64,000 nucleotides of DNA, from positions 69,501 to 133,500 of the forward strand of contig NZ_CP108581.1 in NCBI RefSeq assembly GCF_036010665.1, given 5' to 3'. Below, piece after piece: positions 44,455-53,891 of the stretch. The notes under the pieces were generated by a model. That model saw only the letters and a list, made by a program, of their open reading frames with translations, was not told the origin of the DNA and ran no database searches. A program made the translations under genes and the position numbers. The first letter of the stretch is position 1; every line of letters starts with the position of its first letter. Source of the stretch: Microbispora sp. NBC_01189. Its GTDB lineage: Bacteria > Actinomycetota > Actinomycetes > Streptosporangiales > Streptosporangiaceae.

Positions 44455-45987
44455 ATGCGGACGTACCGGAATCCAGTGATCGGCGGGTTCCATCCCGACC
44501 CGAGCGTCTGCCGGGTGGGTGAGGATTACTACCTGGTCTGCTCCAGCTTCGAGTACTTCCCGGGTGTGCCGATCTTCCACAGCCGTGACCTGGTCCACTG
44601 GCGGCAGATCGGCAACGTGCTCGACCGGCCGTCCCAGCTGCGCCTGCCGCCCGAGGCCGTCGCCTCCGGCGGGATCTTCGCCCCGACCATCCGGCACCAC
44701 GACGGCCTGTTCTACATGATCACGACGAACGTGAGCGACGGCGGCAACTTCCTGGTGACCGCGGAGCGCCCCGAGGGCCCGTGGTCGGACCCGGTCTGGA
44801 TCAACCTGCCCCGGGTCGATCCCAGCCTGGCCTGGGACGACGCGGGCGACTGCTGGCTCACGACCTCCGGCCCCCGGCTGGCGCGCATCGACCCGGCGTC
44901 CGGCGAGGTGCTGGAGGGCCCGGTCGACATCTGGCCGGGCACCGGCGGCAAGTATCCCGAGGCGCCCCATCTGTTCCAGGTCGGCGGGTGGTGGTATCTC
45001 CTGCTGTCGGAGGGCGGCACCGAACGCTGCCACGCCGTCTCCATCGCCCGTGCCCGCTCCCCGCGCGGGCCGTTCGAGCCCGGCCCGGTCAACCCGATCC
45101 TGACCCACCGCGGCACCTCCCGCCCGATCCAGAGCACCGGCCACGCCGACCTGGTGTGCGCGCCCGACGGCACCTGGTGGATGATCCTCCTCGGCGCCCG
45201 GCCCCGCGGCTACTCCCCCGAGTTCCAGGTGCTCGGCCGGGAGACCTTCCTCGTTCCGGTGGAGTGGGTGGACGGCTGGCCGGTGGCGGGACCGGTCGAG
45301 GAGCGTCACCCCGCCCCGGCCGCCTGGCACCCGCTCCCCCCGCCCCCCGTCCGCGACGACTTCGACGGACCCGGCCTCGCGCCCTGCTGGATCTCGGTAC
45401 GCTCCCGCCCCGACGGCTCCTGGTCGCTGACCGAGCGCCCCGGCCGCCTGACGCTGCACGCCACCGGTCCCACCCTGGACCGTCCCGGCCACACCTTCTT
45501 CGGGCGGCGCCAGCAGCATCACGACTGCCGCGTCAGCGCCCGTCTCGACCCCGATCCCGGCCGGGCCGGGCTGTCCGTACGGCTCGACGAGGCCCACCAC
45601 TACGACCTCGAGGTGTCCGGCGGAGAGGCGTCGGTGATCGCCAGGATCGGCCCGTTGCGCCAGGTCGTGGCGCGGCGCCCGGTCGCTCCGGGACCGCTCA
45701 CCCTCACGGTCCACTGCCGTACGGCCGATCCGCTGCCGCCGTCCGTGACCGGTGCCGCCGAGGCCGGCGCCGGGCCGGTCGGCGTGGGCGCCCGCGGGCC
45801 GGACACGATCGCCTTCTCGGCCGGCGGCGTCCTCCTCGCCGAACTGGACGGCCGCTATCTGTCCACGGAGGTGGCGACCGGTTTCACCGGACGGGTGATC
45901 GGCATGTACGTCACCGAGGGCAGCGCGGCCTTCGACTGGTTCGACTACGAGGGGACCGACGACGAACCGGTATTCGCGATTACCTGA
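44455..45987 (+). CDS. Glycoside hydrolase family 43 (beta-xylosidase / arabinofuranosidase-like)
   Basis: 510 residues. The five-bladed GH43 domain spans about 1-300, opening with YRNPVIGGFHPDPSVCRVG that carries the catalytic base Asp, then YYLVCSSFEYFPGVPIFHSRDLVHW, RVDPSLAWDD with the pKa-modulating Asp, and GKYPEAPHLF with the acid Glu. A C-terminal beta-sandwich (about 320-505; FGRRQQHHDCRVSARL, YDLEVSGGEASVIARIG) is the usual extra domain. No signal peptide, so it is likely cytoplasmic, acting on imported xylo- or arabino-oligosaccharides. No transporter lies next to it. ATG chosen just before the domain. Confidence 0.93.
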   Translation: MRTYRNPVIGGFHPDPSVCRVGEDYYLVCSSFEYFPGVPIFHSRDLVHWRQIGNVLDRPSQLRLPPEAVASGGIFAPTIRHHDGLFYMITTNVSDGGNFLVTAERPEGPWSDPVWINLPRVDPSLAWDDAGDCWLTTSGPRLARIDPASGEVLEGPVDIWPGTGGKYPEAPHLFQVGGWWYLLLSEGGTERCHAVSIARARSPRGPFEPGPVNPILTHRGTSRPIQSTGHADLVCAPDGTWWMILLGARPRGYSPEFQVLGRETFLVPVEWVDGWPVAGPVEERHPAPAAWHPLPPPPVRDDFDGPGLAPCWISVRSRPDGSWSLTERPGRLTLHATGPTLDRPGHTFFGRRQQHHDCRVSARLDPDPGRAGLSVRLDEAHHYDLEVSGGEASVIARIGPLRQVVARRPVAPGPLTLTVHCRTADPLPPSVTGAAEAGAGPVGVGARGPDTIAFSAGGVLLAELDGRYLSTEVATGFTGRVIGMYVTEGSAAFDWFDYEGTDDEPVFAIT

Positions 45988-46017
45988 CAGGCCGGTCAAA
46001 TCTGCCGTGAGCGTCCC

Positions 46018-46023
46018 TATGAT
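46018..46023 (+). promoter_or_regulatory. Candidate -10 (TATGAT) upstream of the DUF574 gene
   Basis: TATGAT at 46018-46023 is a near-consensus -10 and would start transcription around 46030, which agrees with GTG 46055 as the translation start. The -35 (GTCAAA, 17 bases upstream) is poor. Confidence 0.35.
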
Positions 46024-46054
46024 GGTCGAAGATCGAGACGCCTGGGGGCAGAGC

Positions 46055-46867
46055 GTGTACGACGAGCAGGCACCGGACTGGGTGATCGACCCCTCCACGC
46101 CGAGCGTGGCCCGGATGTACGACTACTACCTCGGCGGCAAGGACAACTTCGCCGCCGATCGCGAGGCTGCCGAGAAGATCATCGAGATCCTGCCGAACGC
46201 CCGCGACGTGGCCCGGGCCAACCGCGCCTTCCTCGTACGGGCCGTACGGCACCTCGCGGGGGCGGGCGTGCGGCAGTTCCTCGACGTCGGCACCGGTCTC
46301 CCGACGCAGGAGAACGTCCACCAGGTGGCGCAGGCCGTCGCGCCGGACTCCCGGGTCGTCTACGTCGACAACGATCCGATCGTGCTCGTCCACGCCCGCG
46401 CCCTGCTCGCCGACAACCCCCGGTCCATCGTGGTCGCCGGCGACATGCGCGAGCCCAAGGCGGTGCTCACCCACCCGGCCGTCCTCCGCCACCTCGACTT
46501 CGGCCGGCCGATCGCGTTGATCATGCTCGCCGTCCTCCACTTCGTCGTCGACGACGCGGAGGCGGCGCGCATCGTCGGCACGTTCCGCGAGGCGCTCGCC
46601 CCGGGGAGCCATGTGGTGATCTCCCACGGCACGCCCGGCGACCTCGACGAGGACGCGGTCCGGCGAGGCCGGGACGTCTACACCGCCACCACCAGCGGAG
46701 GCGCCGTGCCGCGCACCGCAGCCGAGGTGCGGAGCCTGTTCGACGGCCTGCGCCTGCTGGAGCCCGGCGTCGTGCCGCTGGAGGAGTGGCGCCCCGAGCC
46801 GCCGGAGACACCCCTGGAGCGCAGGCCCGGGGCCGGCGTCGTGGGGGGCGTGGCCGTCGTCCCCTGA
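46055..46867 (+). CDS. SAM-dependent methyltransferase, DUF574 (PF04672)
   Basis: 270 residues from this GTG. The family pattern is IDPSTPSVARMYDYYLGGKDNFAADREAA, then FLDVGTGLPTQENVHQVAQ as SAM-binding motif, VVYVDNDPIVLVHARALL and GDMREPKAVL. DUF574 proteins are greatly expanded in actinomycetes and their substrates are unknown. GGGGGCAGAGC before GTG 46055 makes a good ribosome-binding site. GTG 46007 and ATGs at 46019 and 46022 are alternatives that add up to 16 residues. Confidence 0.92.
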   Translation: MYDEQAPDWVIDPSTPSVARMYDYYLGGKDNFAADREAAEKIIEILPNARDVARANRAFLVRAVRHLAGAGVRQFLDVGTGLPTQENVHQVAQAVAPDSRVVYVDNDPIVLVHARALLADNPRSIVVAGDMREPKAVLTHPAVLRHLDFGRPIALIMLAVLHFVVDDAEAARIVGTFREALAPGSHVVISHGTPGDLDEDAVRRGRDVYTATTSGGAVPRTAAEVRSLFDGLRLLEPGVVPLEEWRPEPPETPLERRPGAGVVGGVAVVP

Positions 46868-47020
46868 CTGGGACCCGCGGCCCGCCCGGCCGCCTCGATC
46901 ACTCCGCACAGCCGCTCCACGACCACTCCACAACCGCTCGTGGCCGCTTCAGGGTCACGTCCGTCGTCGAGCGTGCCGCTGAGGACGACGGCGAGGGTAC
47001 GCGGCCCGGCGAGGGAGCGC

Positions 47021-47323
47021 GTGCACGACGCCGCCGCCGCGGCCGGCGGCCTCGTCGTCTGGGCGAGCCGGCCGCTGGGCCGCCTGCTCTCCCTGCTCTG
47101 GCCGGAGGGACTGCCGGGACTCCCCACCGTGGTGCGCGCCGCCCCGGCCGTACCGTCTCAGGGACCACAGCTCGTGCTGCTGCGCGGCACCTCCCCGGAC
47201 CTCCTCCCGCCCGATCCGGACACGGAGAGGACCTCTTCGCTGACACCGGCCGCCGCCGACCGGGAGCGCCGGAGGAGGGCGGCACACGTCAGCCGCAAGG
47301 CCGAGGTCTTCTCCCGGAGGTGA
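47021..47323 (+). CDS. Hypothetical protein, 100 residues
   Basis: Third codon positions are about 90% G or C, which supports coding. Residues 8-32 (AGGLVVWASRPLGRLLSLLW) are hydrophobic with Arg, then TVVRAAPAVPSQGPQLVLLRG and a basic Arg-rich tail ending RKAEVFSRR. GAGGGAG lies close upstream of GTG 47021. No family is recognised. It is convergent with the GNAT gene. Confidence 0.5.
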   Translation: MHDAAAAAGGLVVWASRPLGRLLSLLWPEGLPGLPTVVRAAPAVPSQGPQLVLLRGTSPDLLPPDPDTERTSSLTPAAADRERRRRAAHVSRKAEVFSRR

Positions 47324-47363
47324 CCACCCCGCCTCGGAGCGGTCTGTTCCAGAACGGCCCGCC

Positions 47364-47819
47364 TCAGAGGCGCCTGGTCATGAACACGCTGAGCGGATCG
47401 GTACGGTAGTCGCCGAAGGGCCCGCAGTAGGTGAACCCGAACTTCTCGTACAGCTTTCTGGCGGGCAGGAAGTGCTCCTCCGAGCCGGTTTCGAGGCTCA
47501 ACCGGGTGAAGCCCATCCGCCCGGCCTCGGCGAGGATGTGCCGCAGCAGCAGGGACGCGACCCCGCCGCGCTTGCGCGCCGCCGCCGTCCGCATCGACTT
47601 GAGTTCGGCGTGGGCCTCGTCCAGCCTCTTGATCGCCCCGCAGCCCACCACGGCGCCGCCGTCCATCACCGACCAGAACGTGACCTCCGGACGGCGGAGG
47701 CCGTCGAGGTCCAGGGCGTGCTTGCTCTCCGGGGGCGTGATGGACCGCATCTCCCGCAGGTGTTCCTCGAGGAACTCGGCGATCTCCGGGCCGGACAGGT
47801 CGTCCTCGACGATTCTCAT
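47364..47819 (-). CDS. GNAT-family N-acetyltransferase
   Basis: 151 residues. VVGCGAIKRLDEAHAELKSMRTAAARKRGGVASLLLRHIL includes the acetyl-CoA pyrophosphate loop (here RKRGGVA), and LSLETGSEEHFLPARKLYEKFGF is the usual last part. It resembles YsnE/PhnO-type acetyltransferases. Substrate is not known. It starts with no clear strong ribosome-binding site. Confidence 0.9.
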   Translation of the reverse strand: MRIVEDDLSGPEIAEFLEEHLREMRSITPPESKHALDLDGLRRPEVTFWSVMDGGAVVGCGAIKRLDEAHAELKSMRTAAARKRGGVASLLLRHILAEAGRMGFTRLSLETGSEEHFLPARKLYEKFGFTYCGPFGDYRTDPLSVFMTRRL

Positions 47820-47896
47820 CGCGCTCGCTCACCTGGATCGTGACTGACGGAACACCAGGATGCCATCCCGCCCGGCCGGCCCGAACACGACCGGAT

Positions 47897-48016
47897 CAGT
47901 ACGACCGGCCCAGAATGACCGGCCCAGAATGACCGGCGCGGACGACCGGCCCAGAATGACCAGGCCGCACGGACATCGCCACGTGACCGTCGCCACGGGA
48001 CCGTCGCCGCGGGACC
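47897..48016. repeat. Intergenic GACCGG-type repeats
   Basis: GACCGGCCCAGAAT occurs at 47903-47916, 47917-47930 and again from 47943, followed by two copies of GACCGTCGCC(A/G)CGGGACC near 47983-48016. The block fills the 200 bases between the GNAT gene and the end of the epimerase gene. It has no dyad and no spacer structure, so it is simple sequence rather than a CRISPR. Confidence 0.7.
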
Positions 48017-48019
48017 GGC

Positions 48020-49018
48020 TCAGCCCAGCGGCGCGACGGCGAACTCCCGCATGCCCTCGGCGAACCCGACGCGCGCCTGGAAGCCCAGCTCCGTCCGCGC
48101 CCGGCCCGGCGAGGCGACGATGTGCCGCACGTCCCCGAGGCGGTACTCCCCCGTCACGACTGGGGGCGGCCCGCCCCGCCGCGCGGCCAGTTCCGCGGCC
48201 ATCTCCCCCACCGTGCGCGGCTGTCCGCTCGCGACGTTGTACGCGGACAGGGCGCCCTCCCGCCCCGCGGCGAGCGCCGCCAGGTTGGCCCGCGCGACGT
48301 CGCGGACGTGGACGAAGTCGCGCCGTTGCCCGCCGTCCTCGAAGACGCGCGGGGCGCGCCCCGCCTCCAGCGCCGACCGGAAGATCGCCGCGACGCCCGA
48401 GTACGGCGTGTCCCTGGGCATCCGCGGACCGTAGACGTTGTGGTACCGCAGGGCGACGGCGGCGCCGCCGGTCTCCCTGGCCCAGTTGGCCGCGAGATGC
48501 TCCTGTGCCAGCTTCGTGGTGGCGTAGGCGTTGCGGGGATCGGCGGGCGCGTCCTCGCCGATCACCACCGGCGTGAGCGGCGAGGCGCACCCGGGGCAGC
48601 GCGGCTCGAAGATCCCCCGGTCGAGGTCCCCGGCGGCCCGGGGACGGGGCCGGACCGGCCCGTGCTCGCCGCACTCGTACGCGCCCTCCCCGTAGACGAC
48701 CATGGACGACGCCAGCACCAGGCGGCCGACGCCGTGCCGCGCCATCGCCGCCAGCAGCACGGCCGTGCCGTACACGTTCACCGAGGCGTAGCCGGGCAGG
48801 TCCGCCACGTCGACGCCGAGGCCGACCTTGGCCGCCTGGTGGACCACCGCGTCCACGCCCGGCAGCAGGCGGCCGGCGACCGTCTCGTCACGCACGTCTC
48901 CGTGCTCGAGGCCGCCCGCCCGCACATCGAGGCCGGCCACCTCGTGTCCGGCCGCCGTCAGCGCCTCGGCGACGTGACTTCCGATGAACCCGGCCGAGCC
49001 GGTCAGCAGCACCTTCAC
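48020..49018 (-). CDS. NAD-dependent sugar epimerase/dehydratase with zinc-knuckle-like insert
   Basis: 332 residues, extended SDR family. NAD binding: LLTGSAGFIGSHVAEAL at the N-terminus. Active site: SSMVVYG supplies Ser and NAYATTKLAQEH the Tyr-x3-Lys. YHNVYGPRMP is as in UDP-sugar epimerases. An insert near 113-147 contains CGEH and CPGC, spaced like a four-ligand metal site; this insert is known from a subgroup of actinobacterial NDP-sugar epimerases. The sugar cannot be named and no glycosyltransferase cluster is adjacent. Start ATG directly precedes the Rossmann motif. Confidence 0.9.
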   Translation of the reverse strand: MKVLLTGSAGFIGSHVAEALTAAGHEVAGLDVRAGGLEHGDVRDETVAGRLLPGVDAVVHQAAKVGLGVDVADLPGYASVNVYGTAVLLAAMARHGVGRLVLASSMVVYGEGAYECGEHGPVRPRPRAAGDLDRGIFEPRCPGCASPLTPVVIGEDAPADPRNAYATTKLAQEHLAANWARETGGAAVALRYHNVYGPRMPRDTPYSGVAAIFRSALEAGRAPRVFEDGGQRRDFVHVRDVARANLAALAAGREGALSAYNVASGQPRTVGEMAAELAARRGGPPPVVTGEYRLGDVRHIVASPGRARTELGFQARVGFAEGMREFAVAPLG

Positions 49019-49120
49019 GCGCCGAGGGTAGACCGCCGCCGCCCCGCCGGGACCGCTCCGGCCGCGGCCGTTCGCGACCCGTAAGATCTTCCGCCCGCCC
49101 CGGCCGTCAGGAGCGGGTCG

Positions 49121-49432
49121 CTACGGCGAGACGGGGGCCTCGTGCCCGGCGGTCTGCACGGGCGCGATACCGGTGAGCCCGGAGATGTCCAGGACGGGGG
49201 TGAGCAGCGGGTTGGCGATGAGGGTGATGTGGTCGGCGTGGGCGAACAGGACGCTCAGGCCGGCGCTGTCGAGGTACTCGACGGCGGTCAGGTCCAGCAC
49301 GAGGGGGCCCGGGATGTTGCCGAGAGCCTCGGCGAGCGCGTCGGTGTTGCTCATGTCGATCTCGCCGGTGGCCGTCAGCAGCGCGGCGCCGTCGGCGCGG
49401 CGGCTGGAGGTGAGGGTGAGGGGCGTGGTCAT
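49121..49432 (-). CDS. STAS-domain anti-sigma factor antagonist
   Basis: 103 residues, entirely a STAS domain: LLTATGEIDMSNTDALAEAL, PLVLDLTAVEYLDSAGLSVLFAHAD, with Ser56 in YLDSAGLS as the phosphorylation site that controls binding to an RsbW-type kinase. The ATG overlaps the stop of the large hybrid kinase by four bases (ATGA), so antagonist and RsbW-like domain are produced together. The sigma factor it would free is not in the window. Confidence 0.94.
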   Translation of the reverse strand: MTTPLTLTSSRRADGAALLTATGEIDMSNTDALAEALGNIPGPLVLDLTAVEYLDSAGLSVLFAHADHITLIANPLLTPVLDISGLTGIAPVQTAGHEAPVSP

Positions 49433-52400
49433 CAGGCGATCCTCGTGTGCATGTCGACGATGGTGCCGGACGGGCCGGGCGTGATGGTGACCTGCTGCAT
49501 CATGGCGCGCATGAGGGCGACACCACGCCCGCGGTGGGCGTTCTCCTCTGCCTTGGGGGACTTCCAGCGGCCGGTGTCGGCGACGATGAGGCGAAGGTTG
49601 TCCACGAAGGCCTCGGCCCGCAGGCGGACGATGTCGCCGGGGGCGTCGCGGTGACCGTGCTCGATGGCGTTGGCACACGCCTCTCCGGCGGCGACCAGGA
49701 CGTTCTGGATGGTCTGGGCCGGCAGGTCACACTGGGCGAGCCAGGTCCGGAGCGCCCTGCGGACGGGCGCCAGCTGGGACGACTCGGCGGGGAAGGCCAT
49801 CTCCAGCGGGGCGGGGTGGCGGTAGAGCAGCAGGGCGACGTCGTCGTCGTAGCCGTCGGCGGGCGCCAGCCGCACCATCACCTGCGTGGCGAGGTCGTCG
49901 ACCGCGGCGTCCCGGCCGTCCTGCACGGCCTGGCTGGCCTGGTCGATGCCCGCGTTCAGCGGGCTGCGGCGGCGCTCGACCAGGCCGTCGGTGTAGAGCA
50001 TGAGCGTGGCGCGGGCGGGGATGACCGCCTCGCCCTCCGGGCGTTCCGCGCCGGGGCGGACGGCCAGGGGGATCGACCGCCCGTCTTCGAGCAGGCGGGT
50101 GGTGCCGTCGGGGTGGGCGAGGATGCCCGGCGGGTGCCCGGCGCTGGAGTAGGTCAGCACCCCGGTCTCCGGGTCGAGCACGCCGCAGAAGACGGTGGTG
50201 CACTTCGCGCCCGGAACGCCGGCGGCGAAGTGGTCCAGGGCCATGAGCGTGCGCGCCGGGCTGGCGTCCTGCAGGAGCAGCGCGCGGCACGCGCTGCGCA
50301 GCTGCCCCATGACGGCGGCCGCCTCCACGCCGCGCCCGACGCAGTCACCCACGACGATGCCGATGTTCCCGCCGGGCAGGGCGATGGTGTCGTACCAGTC
50401 GCCGCCGACCTCCAGGGGACGGGTGGCGGGCTCGTAGCGGACGGCGAATCCCTCGGGCAGGTCGGCGGGGCCGAGGATGGCGCGCTGCAGCGCGATCGCG
50501 GTCTCGCGTTGCTGGTCGATCTGGTGGGCGCGGACGAGCCCCTGGGCGAGGTGCCCAGCGAGCAGCGACAGGAGCAGTTCGTCCTCCCGGGAGAACGGCC
50601 GCTGGCCGCCCAGCTCGACCCACAGCGCCATCGGGCCGTCGGGATGCTCCAGCAGCACGCCGACTCCGCTGCGGTCGGCGGCGGGCGTCAGCAGGGGCCG
50701 CCTGCGCAGGTCGGTGAGGGCCTCGCGGTGTTCGGCCGGTAGCGCGCGCCAGTTGAGCGAGGCGTCGGTGGCGGTCAGGGTGGGGTCGCCGTCGTGCTCG
50801 AAGACGGCGGCCAGCACGTGCCGGGCGCGCCACAGGGTCCGCATTTCCCCCAGCGCCCCGGACAGCGCCTCGGTCAGGCTCCCGGCCTGGGACAGCGACG
50901 TGCTGAGGGAGGCGAGGGCGCTCTCCCGCTGGATGGCGTAGTGCTCGGCCGTGACGTCGCGGAAGGTGCCGACGACGACCTGGCGCCCGGTGTCGGGGTC
51001 CTGCGCCTGGTTGAAGGTGACGCTGATCCACAGCCGGTGCCCGTCCCGGTGGATGACCGGGATGGTGTAGCTGCCCTGGCCGGGGCCGACGAGTCCCGCG
51101 AAGGCGTCGGCGACCTGCCGGTGGGCGGCGGGGTCGACGTCGCGGTCCGGCCACCACGGGTGGATCGGCGTGTACGGCAGGCCCTCCGGGCCGTACCCGA
51201 TCATGTCGGCGAACGCACTGTTGATCTCGACGACCGCGCCGTTCTCGTCGCAGACGAAGAACGCCTCCTGCAGCGAGTCGACCAGCGCGGTGCGCCAGCG
51301 GGCCTGGTGCTGGCGCAGCCGCGCCATCTCCATGTTGGCCCGCACCCGCGCGAGCAGCTCCGCGGCGGCGAACGGCTTCACGAGGTAGTCGTCGGCGCCG
51401 GCCTGCAGGCCCTCGATGGACGCCTCCTGGCCCGCCCGCGCCGACAGCAGCAGCACGGGGACGGCCGCCGTGCGCGGATCGGCCCGCAGCGCCGCGACCA
51501 GCGCCAGGCCGTCCAGGCGGGGCATCATCACGTCGCTCACCACGAGGTCGGGGGCCTCGGCGCGGATGGCGTCCAGGGCGTCCTGACCGTCGCCGACGGT
51601 GTCGACGAGGTATCCCGCGCCCGTGAGGAGCCTGACGAGATACCCGCGCATGTCGGCGTTGTCGTCGGCCACCAGCACCCGCGCCGGCACGCCTGCCGGG
51701 CGGGCGGCGGATGGGTCCTGGGCGGTCAGCTCCGTGTCGTTCCCGCCGGACGCGGCCGCGTCGTCCCCGGGCAGCCAGCGCAGGGCCTCCTGGACGAAGG
51801 GGTCGGCGGTGGCGGACGCCACGCTGCCGCCGGCGGCCGACGTGATCGCCTCGGCGGGCAGGTGCGCGGCGCCGAACGGCAGGCGGATGGTGAAGCGGGT
51901 GCCCTCGCCCTCGGCGCTCTCGGCGGCGATGGTGCCGCCGTGCAGGCCGACGAGCTCCTGCACGAGGGCCAGGCCGATGCCGCTGCCCTCGTTGGAGCGC
52001 GAGCGGGCGTTCTCGATGCGGTGGAACCGCTCGAACAGCCGCGGCACCTCGTCGGCCGGGACCCCGATGCCGGTGTCGGTGACGGTCACCACCGCGTGGC
52101 CGTCCTCCCCGCGCACCGACACGCCGACCGAGCCCTCGAAGGTGAACTTCAGCGCGTTACTGAGCAGGTTCAGGACCACCTTCTCCCACATGCCGCGATC
52201 GATGAAGACCGGCTCGTCCAGGGGACGGCAGTCGACCTCGAAGTCCAGGCCCGCCTTGTCGATGGCGGAGCGGAAGAGGCTGGCCAGCTCGGCGGTGACC
52301 GCGGCCAGGTCGACGGGCTCGTAGCGGGCCTGCATCCGACCGGCCTCGATGCGGGAGAAGTCGAGCAGGGTGTTGACGAGCTTGCCCAGCCGCAACCCGT

Positions 52401-53604
52401 TGCGGCGGATGGCCTCCAGCTCCTCGCGCACCTGCGGGTCGGCCCCCTGCAGGCGGCCCCGCAGCTCCTCCACCGGTCCCATGATCAGGCTCAGCGGGGT
52501 GCGGAACTCGTGACTGATGTTGGAGAAGAACACGGTCTTCGCCCGGTCGAGCTCGGCCAGCTCCTCGGCGCGCCGCTGCTGCGCCTGGTAGCTGCGGGCG
52601 CTCGCGATCCCCGCGGCGACGTGCCCGGCGGCCAGTTCCAGGAACCCGCGGTAGCTCTCGTCGAGGGGCCGGTACCGGTTGAGCGCGGCCACCAGGAACC
52701 CGTACGGCGCGCTGCCCTGCTGGAGCAGCGGCACCAGCAGCGCCTGGGCGGGCGGCTCCGGCCAGTCACCGGACGGCAGCCCGGCGAACCCGGCGGCGTC
52801 GAGCTCTACGAGCACCGACTCCCCCCGGGCCGGCGCCGCCATGGGCCACACCGCCCCGCCGGAGTCGCGGGCCGGCAGGGTCAGGGGGGCGGCCGGGTGC
52901 CCGGCGGAGATGCCGGTCACGCCCGCCAGCCGCGCATCGCCGTCGTCCTGGAAGAGATAGGTCAGCGTGAACGGGAGGTCCCGCCGGTTGTGGCCGAGCT
53001 GGCGGCAGGTGAAGGCCAGCATCTCCTGCTCGGTGCGGACCACACTGGGGTCGGAGCCGAGATCGCGCAGGGTCGACATGCGGCGCTCGCCGACGACCCG
53101 CTCGGTCTCCTCGCTGACGACGCACAACATGCCGACCACCGCGCCGGAGTCGTCGCGCAGCGGGCTGTAGGAGAACGTGTGGTAGCTCTCCTCCGGGTAT
53201 CCGGACCGTTCGAGGAACAGCAGCAGCGCCTCGTCCCAGGTGGCCTGTCCCGTGGCGAGCACGGTGGCGATCCGGGGACCGATGTCGTCCCAGATCTCCG
53301 CCCACACCTCGCTGGCCGGCCGGCCCAGCGCCCACGGGTACTTGCGCCCCAGGGTGTCGCGGCGGTAGGCGGCGTTGCAGAAGAAGGTCAGCTCGGGGCC
53401 CCACGCCATCCACATGGAGAACCGGGACGACAGCAGGATGCTCACCGCGGTACGCAGGCTCTGCGGCCACTCGTCCGGCGGCCCGAGGGGGGTCGCCCGC
53501 CAGTCGACCTTCGCGAGGTCCCGGCCGACCTCCTCGTCGGCCGTGAACACGTCGGCGCCGGGCGCCGTCACCGGCCCCGGCTCGGCGTCGTCACTGAGCG
53601 CCAC
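49432..53604 (-). CDS. Multidomain hybrid histidine kinase / SpoIIE phosphatase / RsbW-type kinase
   Basis: 1390 residues. Order: PAS-like domain (about 25-190, WRATPLGPPDEWPQSLR), GAF (about 190-345), HisKA with His365 in SNISHEFRTPL, HATPase (about 470-590, NLLSNALKFTFEG, DTGIGVP, GSGIGLAL), receiver (about 655-770, VLVADDN, VVSDVMMP, KPF), PAS (about 790-910), GAF (about 925-1055), SpoIIE-type PP2C (about 1070-1265, GGDWYDTIALPGG, VVGDCVGRGVEAA, YDDDVALLL) and a C-terminal RsbW-like HATPase (ACANAIEHGH). It can in principle sense, relay phosphate, dephosphorylate and phosphorylate the coupled STAS protein. GTG 53604 follows GGGGTGG. Confidence 0.93.
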   Translation of the reverse strand: MALSDDAEPGPVTAPGADVFTADEEVGRDLAKVDWRATPLGPPDEWPQSLRTAVSILLSSRFSMWMAWGPELTFFCNAAYRRDTLGRKYPWALGRPASEVWAEIWDDIGPRIATVLATGQATWDEALLLFLERSGYPEESYHTFSYSPLRDDSGAVVGMLCVVSEETERVVGERRMSTLRDLGSDPSVVRTEQEMLAFTCRQLGHNRRDLPFTLTYLFQDDGDARLAGVTGISAGHPAAPLTLPARDSGGAVWPMAAPARGESVLVELDAAGFAGLPSGDWPEPPAQALLVPLLQQGSAPYGFLVAALNRYRPLDESYRGFLELAAGHVAAGIASARSYQAQQRRAEELAELDRAKTVFFSNISHEFRTPLSLIMGPVEELRGRLQGADPQVREELEAIRRNGLRLGKLVNTLLDFSRIEAGRMQARYEPVDLAAVTAELASLFRSAIDKAGLDFEVDCRPLDEPVFIDRGMWEKVVLNLLSNALKFTFEGSVGVSVRGEDGHAVVTVTDTGIGVPADEVPRLFERFHRIENARSRSNEGSGIGLALVQELVGLHGGTIAAESAEGEGTRFTIRLPFGAAHLPAEAITSAAGGSVASATADPFVQEALRWLPGDDAAASGGNDTELTAQDPSAARPAGVPARVLVADDNADMRGYLVRLLTGAGYLVDTVGDGQDALDAIRAEAPDLVVSDVMMPRLDGLALVAALRADPRTAAVPVLLLSARAGQEASIEGLQAGADDYLVKPFAAAELLARVRANMEMARLRQHQARWRTALVDSLQEAFFVCDENGAVVEINSAFADMIGYGPEGLPYTPIHPWWPDRDVDPAAHRQVADAFAGLVGPGQGSYTIPVIHRDGHRLWISVTFNQAQDPDTGRQVVVGTFRDVTAEHYAIQRESALASLSTSLSQAGSLTEALSGALGEMRTLWRARHVLAAVFEHDGDPTLTATDASLNWRALPAEHREALTDLRRRPLLTPAADRSGVGVLLEHPDGPMALWVELGGQRPFSREDELLLSLLAGHLAQGLVRAHQIDQQRETAIALQRAILGPADLPEGFAVRYEPATRPLEVGGDWYDTIALPGGNIGIVVGDCVGRGVEAAAVMGQLRSACRALLLQDASPARTLMALDHFAAGVPGAKCTTVFCGVLDPETGVLTYSSAGHPPGILAHPDGTTRLLEDGRSIPLAVRPGAERPEGEAVIPARATLMLYTDGLVERRRSPLNAGIDQASQAVQDGRDAAVDDLATQVMVRLAPADGYDDDVALLLYRHPAPLEMAFPAESSQLAPVRRALRTWLAQCDLPAQTIQNVLVAAGEACANAIEHGHRDAPGDIVRLRAEAFVDNLRLIVADTGRWKSPKAEENAHRGRGVALMRAMMQQVTITPGPSGTIVDMHTRIA

Positions 53605-53831
53605 TACGCCACCCCTTCGTTCGCGCCGGCCCGGTCCCGATCGCCGCGTCCCGGTCGCCGCGCCCCGTCACCGCGTCCCGTGGCCCGCCCAACCCTAGAG
53701 CAGATCGGTGACGTGACGGAGAGGATAGGTCAACCCCCCGTCAAGAGGCCAACCAGGGTCCCTTTGCTGACGGCCGGGACACCGGTCGCGGCCGGCGCGT
53801 ACCCGCGCTCCGATCAGTTCGACGGTGACGA

Positions 53832-53860
53832 TTGACGCAAAAACCCTTAATCCCTACTGT
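53832..53860 (+). promoter_or_regulatory. Candidate promoter of the flavin-monooxygenase operon
   Basis: TTGACG (53832-53837), 17 bases, TACTGT (53855-53860): a good vegetative-type promoter 32 bases before the first gene. Between and after the boxes, CCCTTAAT and GTTAATAGG form a loose dyad that could bind a regulator. The surroundings are clearly richer in A and T than the genes. Confidence 0.65.
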
Positions 53861-53891
53861 GTTAATAGGTTTCCGTCACCAGGAGCGCCCG

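Noticed and set aside
43093..46098. A 1001-codon open frame on the minus strand
   Set aside because: Only its last 424 codons are the SGNH hydrolase; the rest is antisense to the GH43 gene, which has family motifs and clean codon positions.
47897..48016. Repeat block as CRISPR or attachment site
   Set aside because: Short imperfect direct repeats without spacers, integrase or tRNA nearby.
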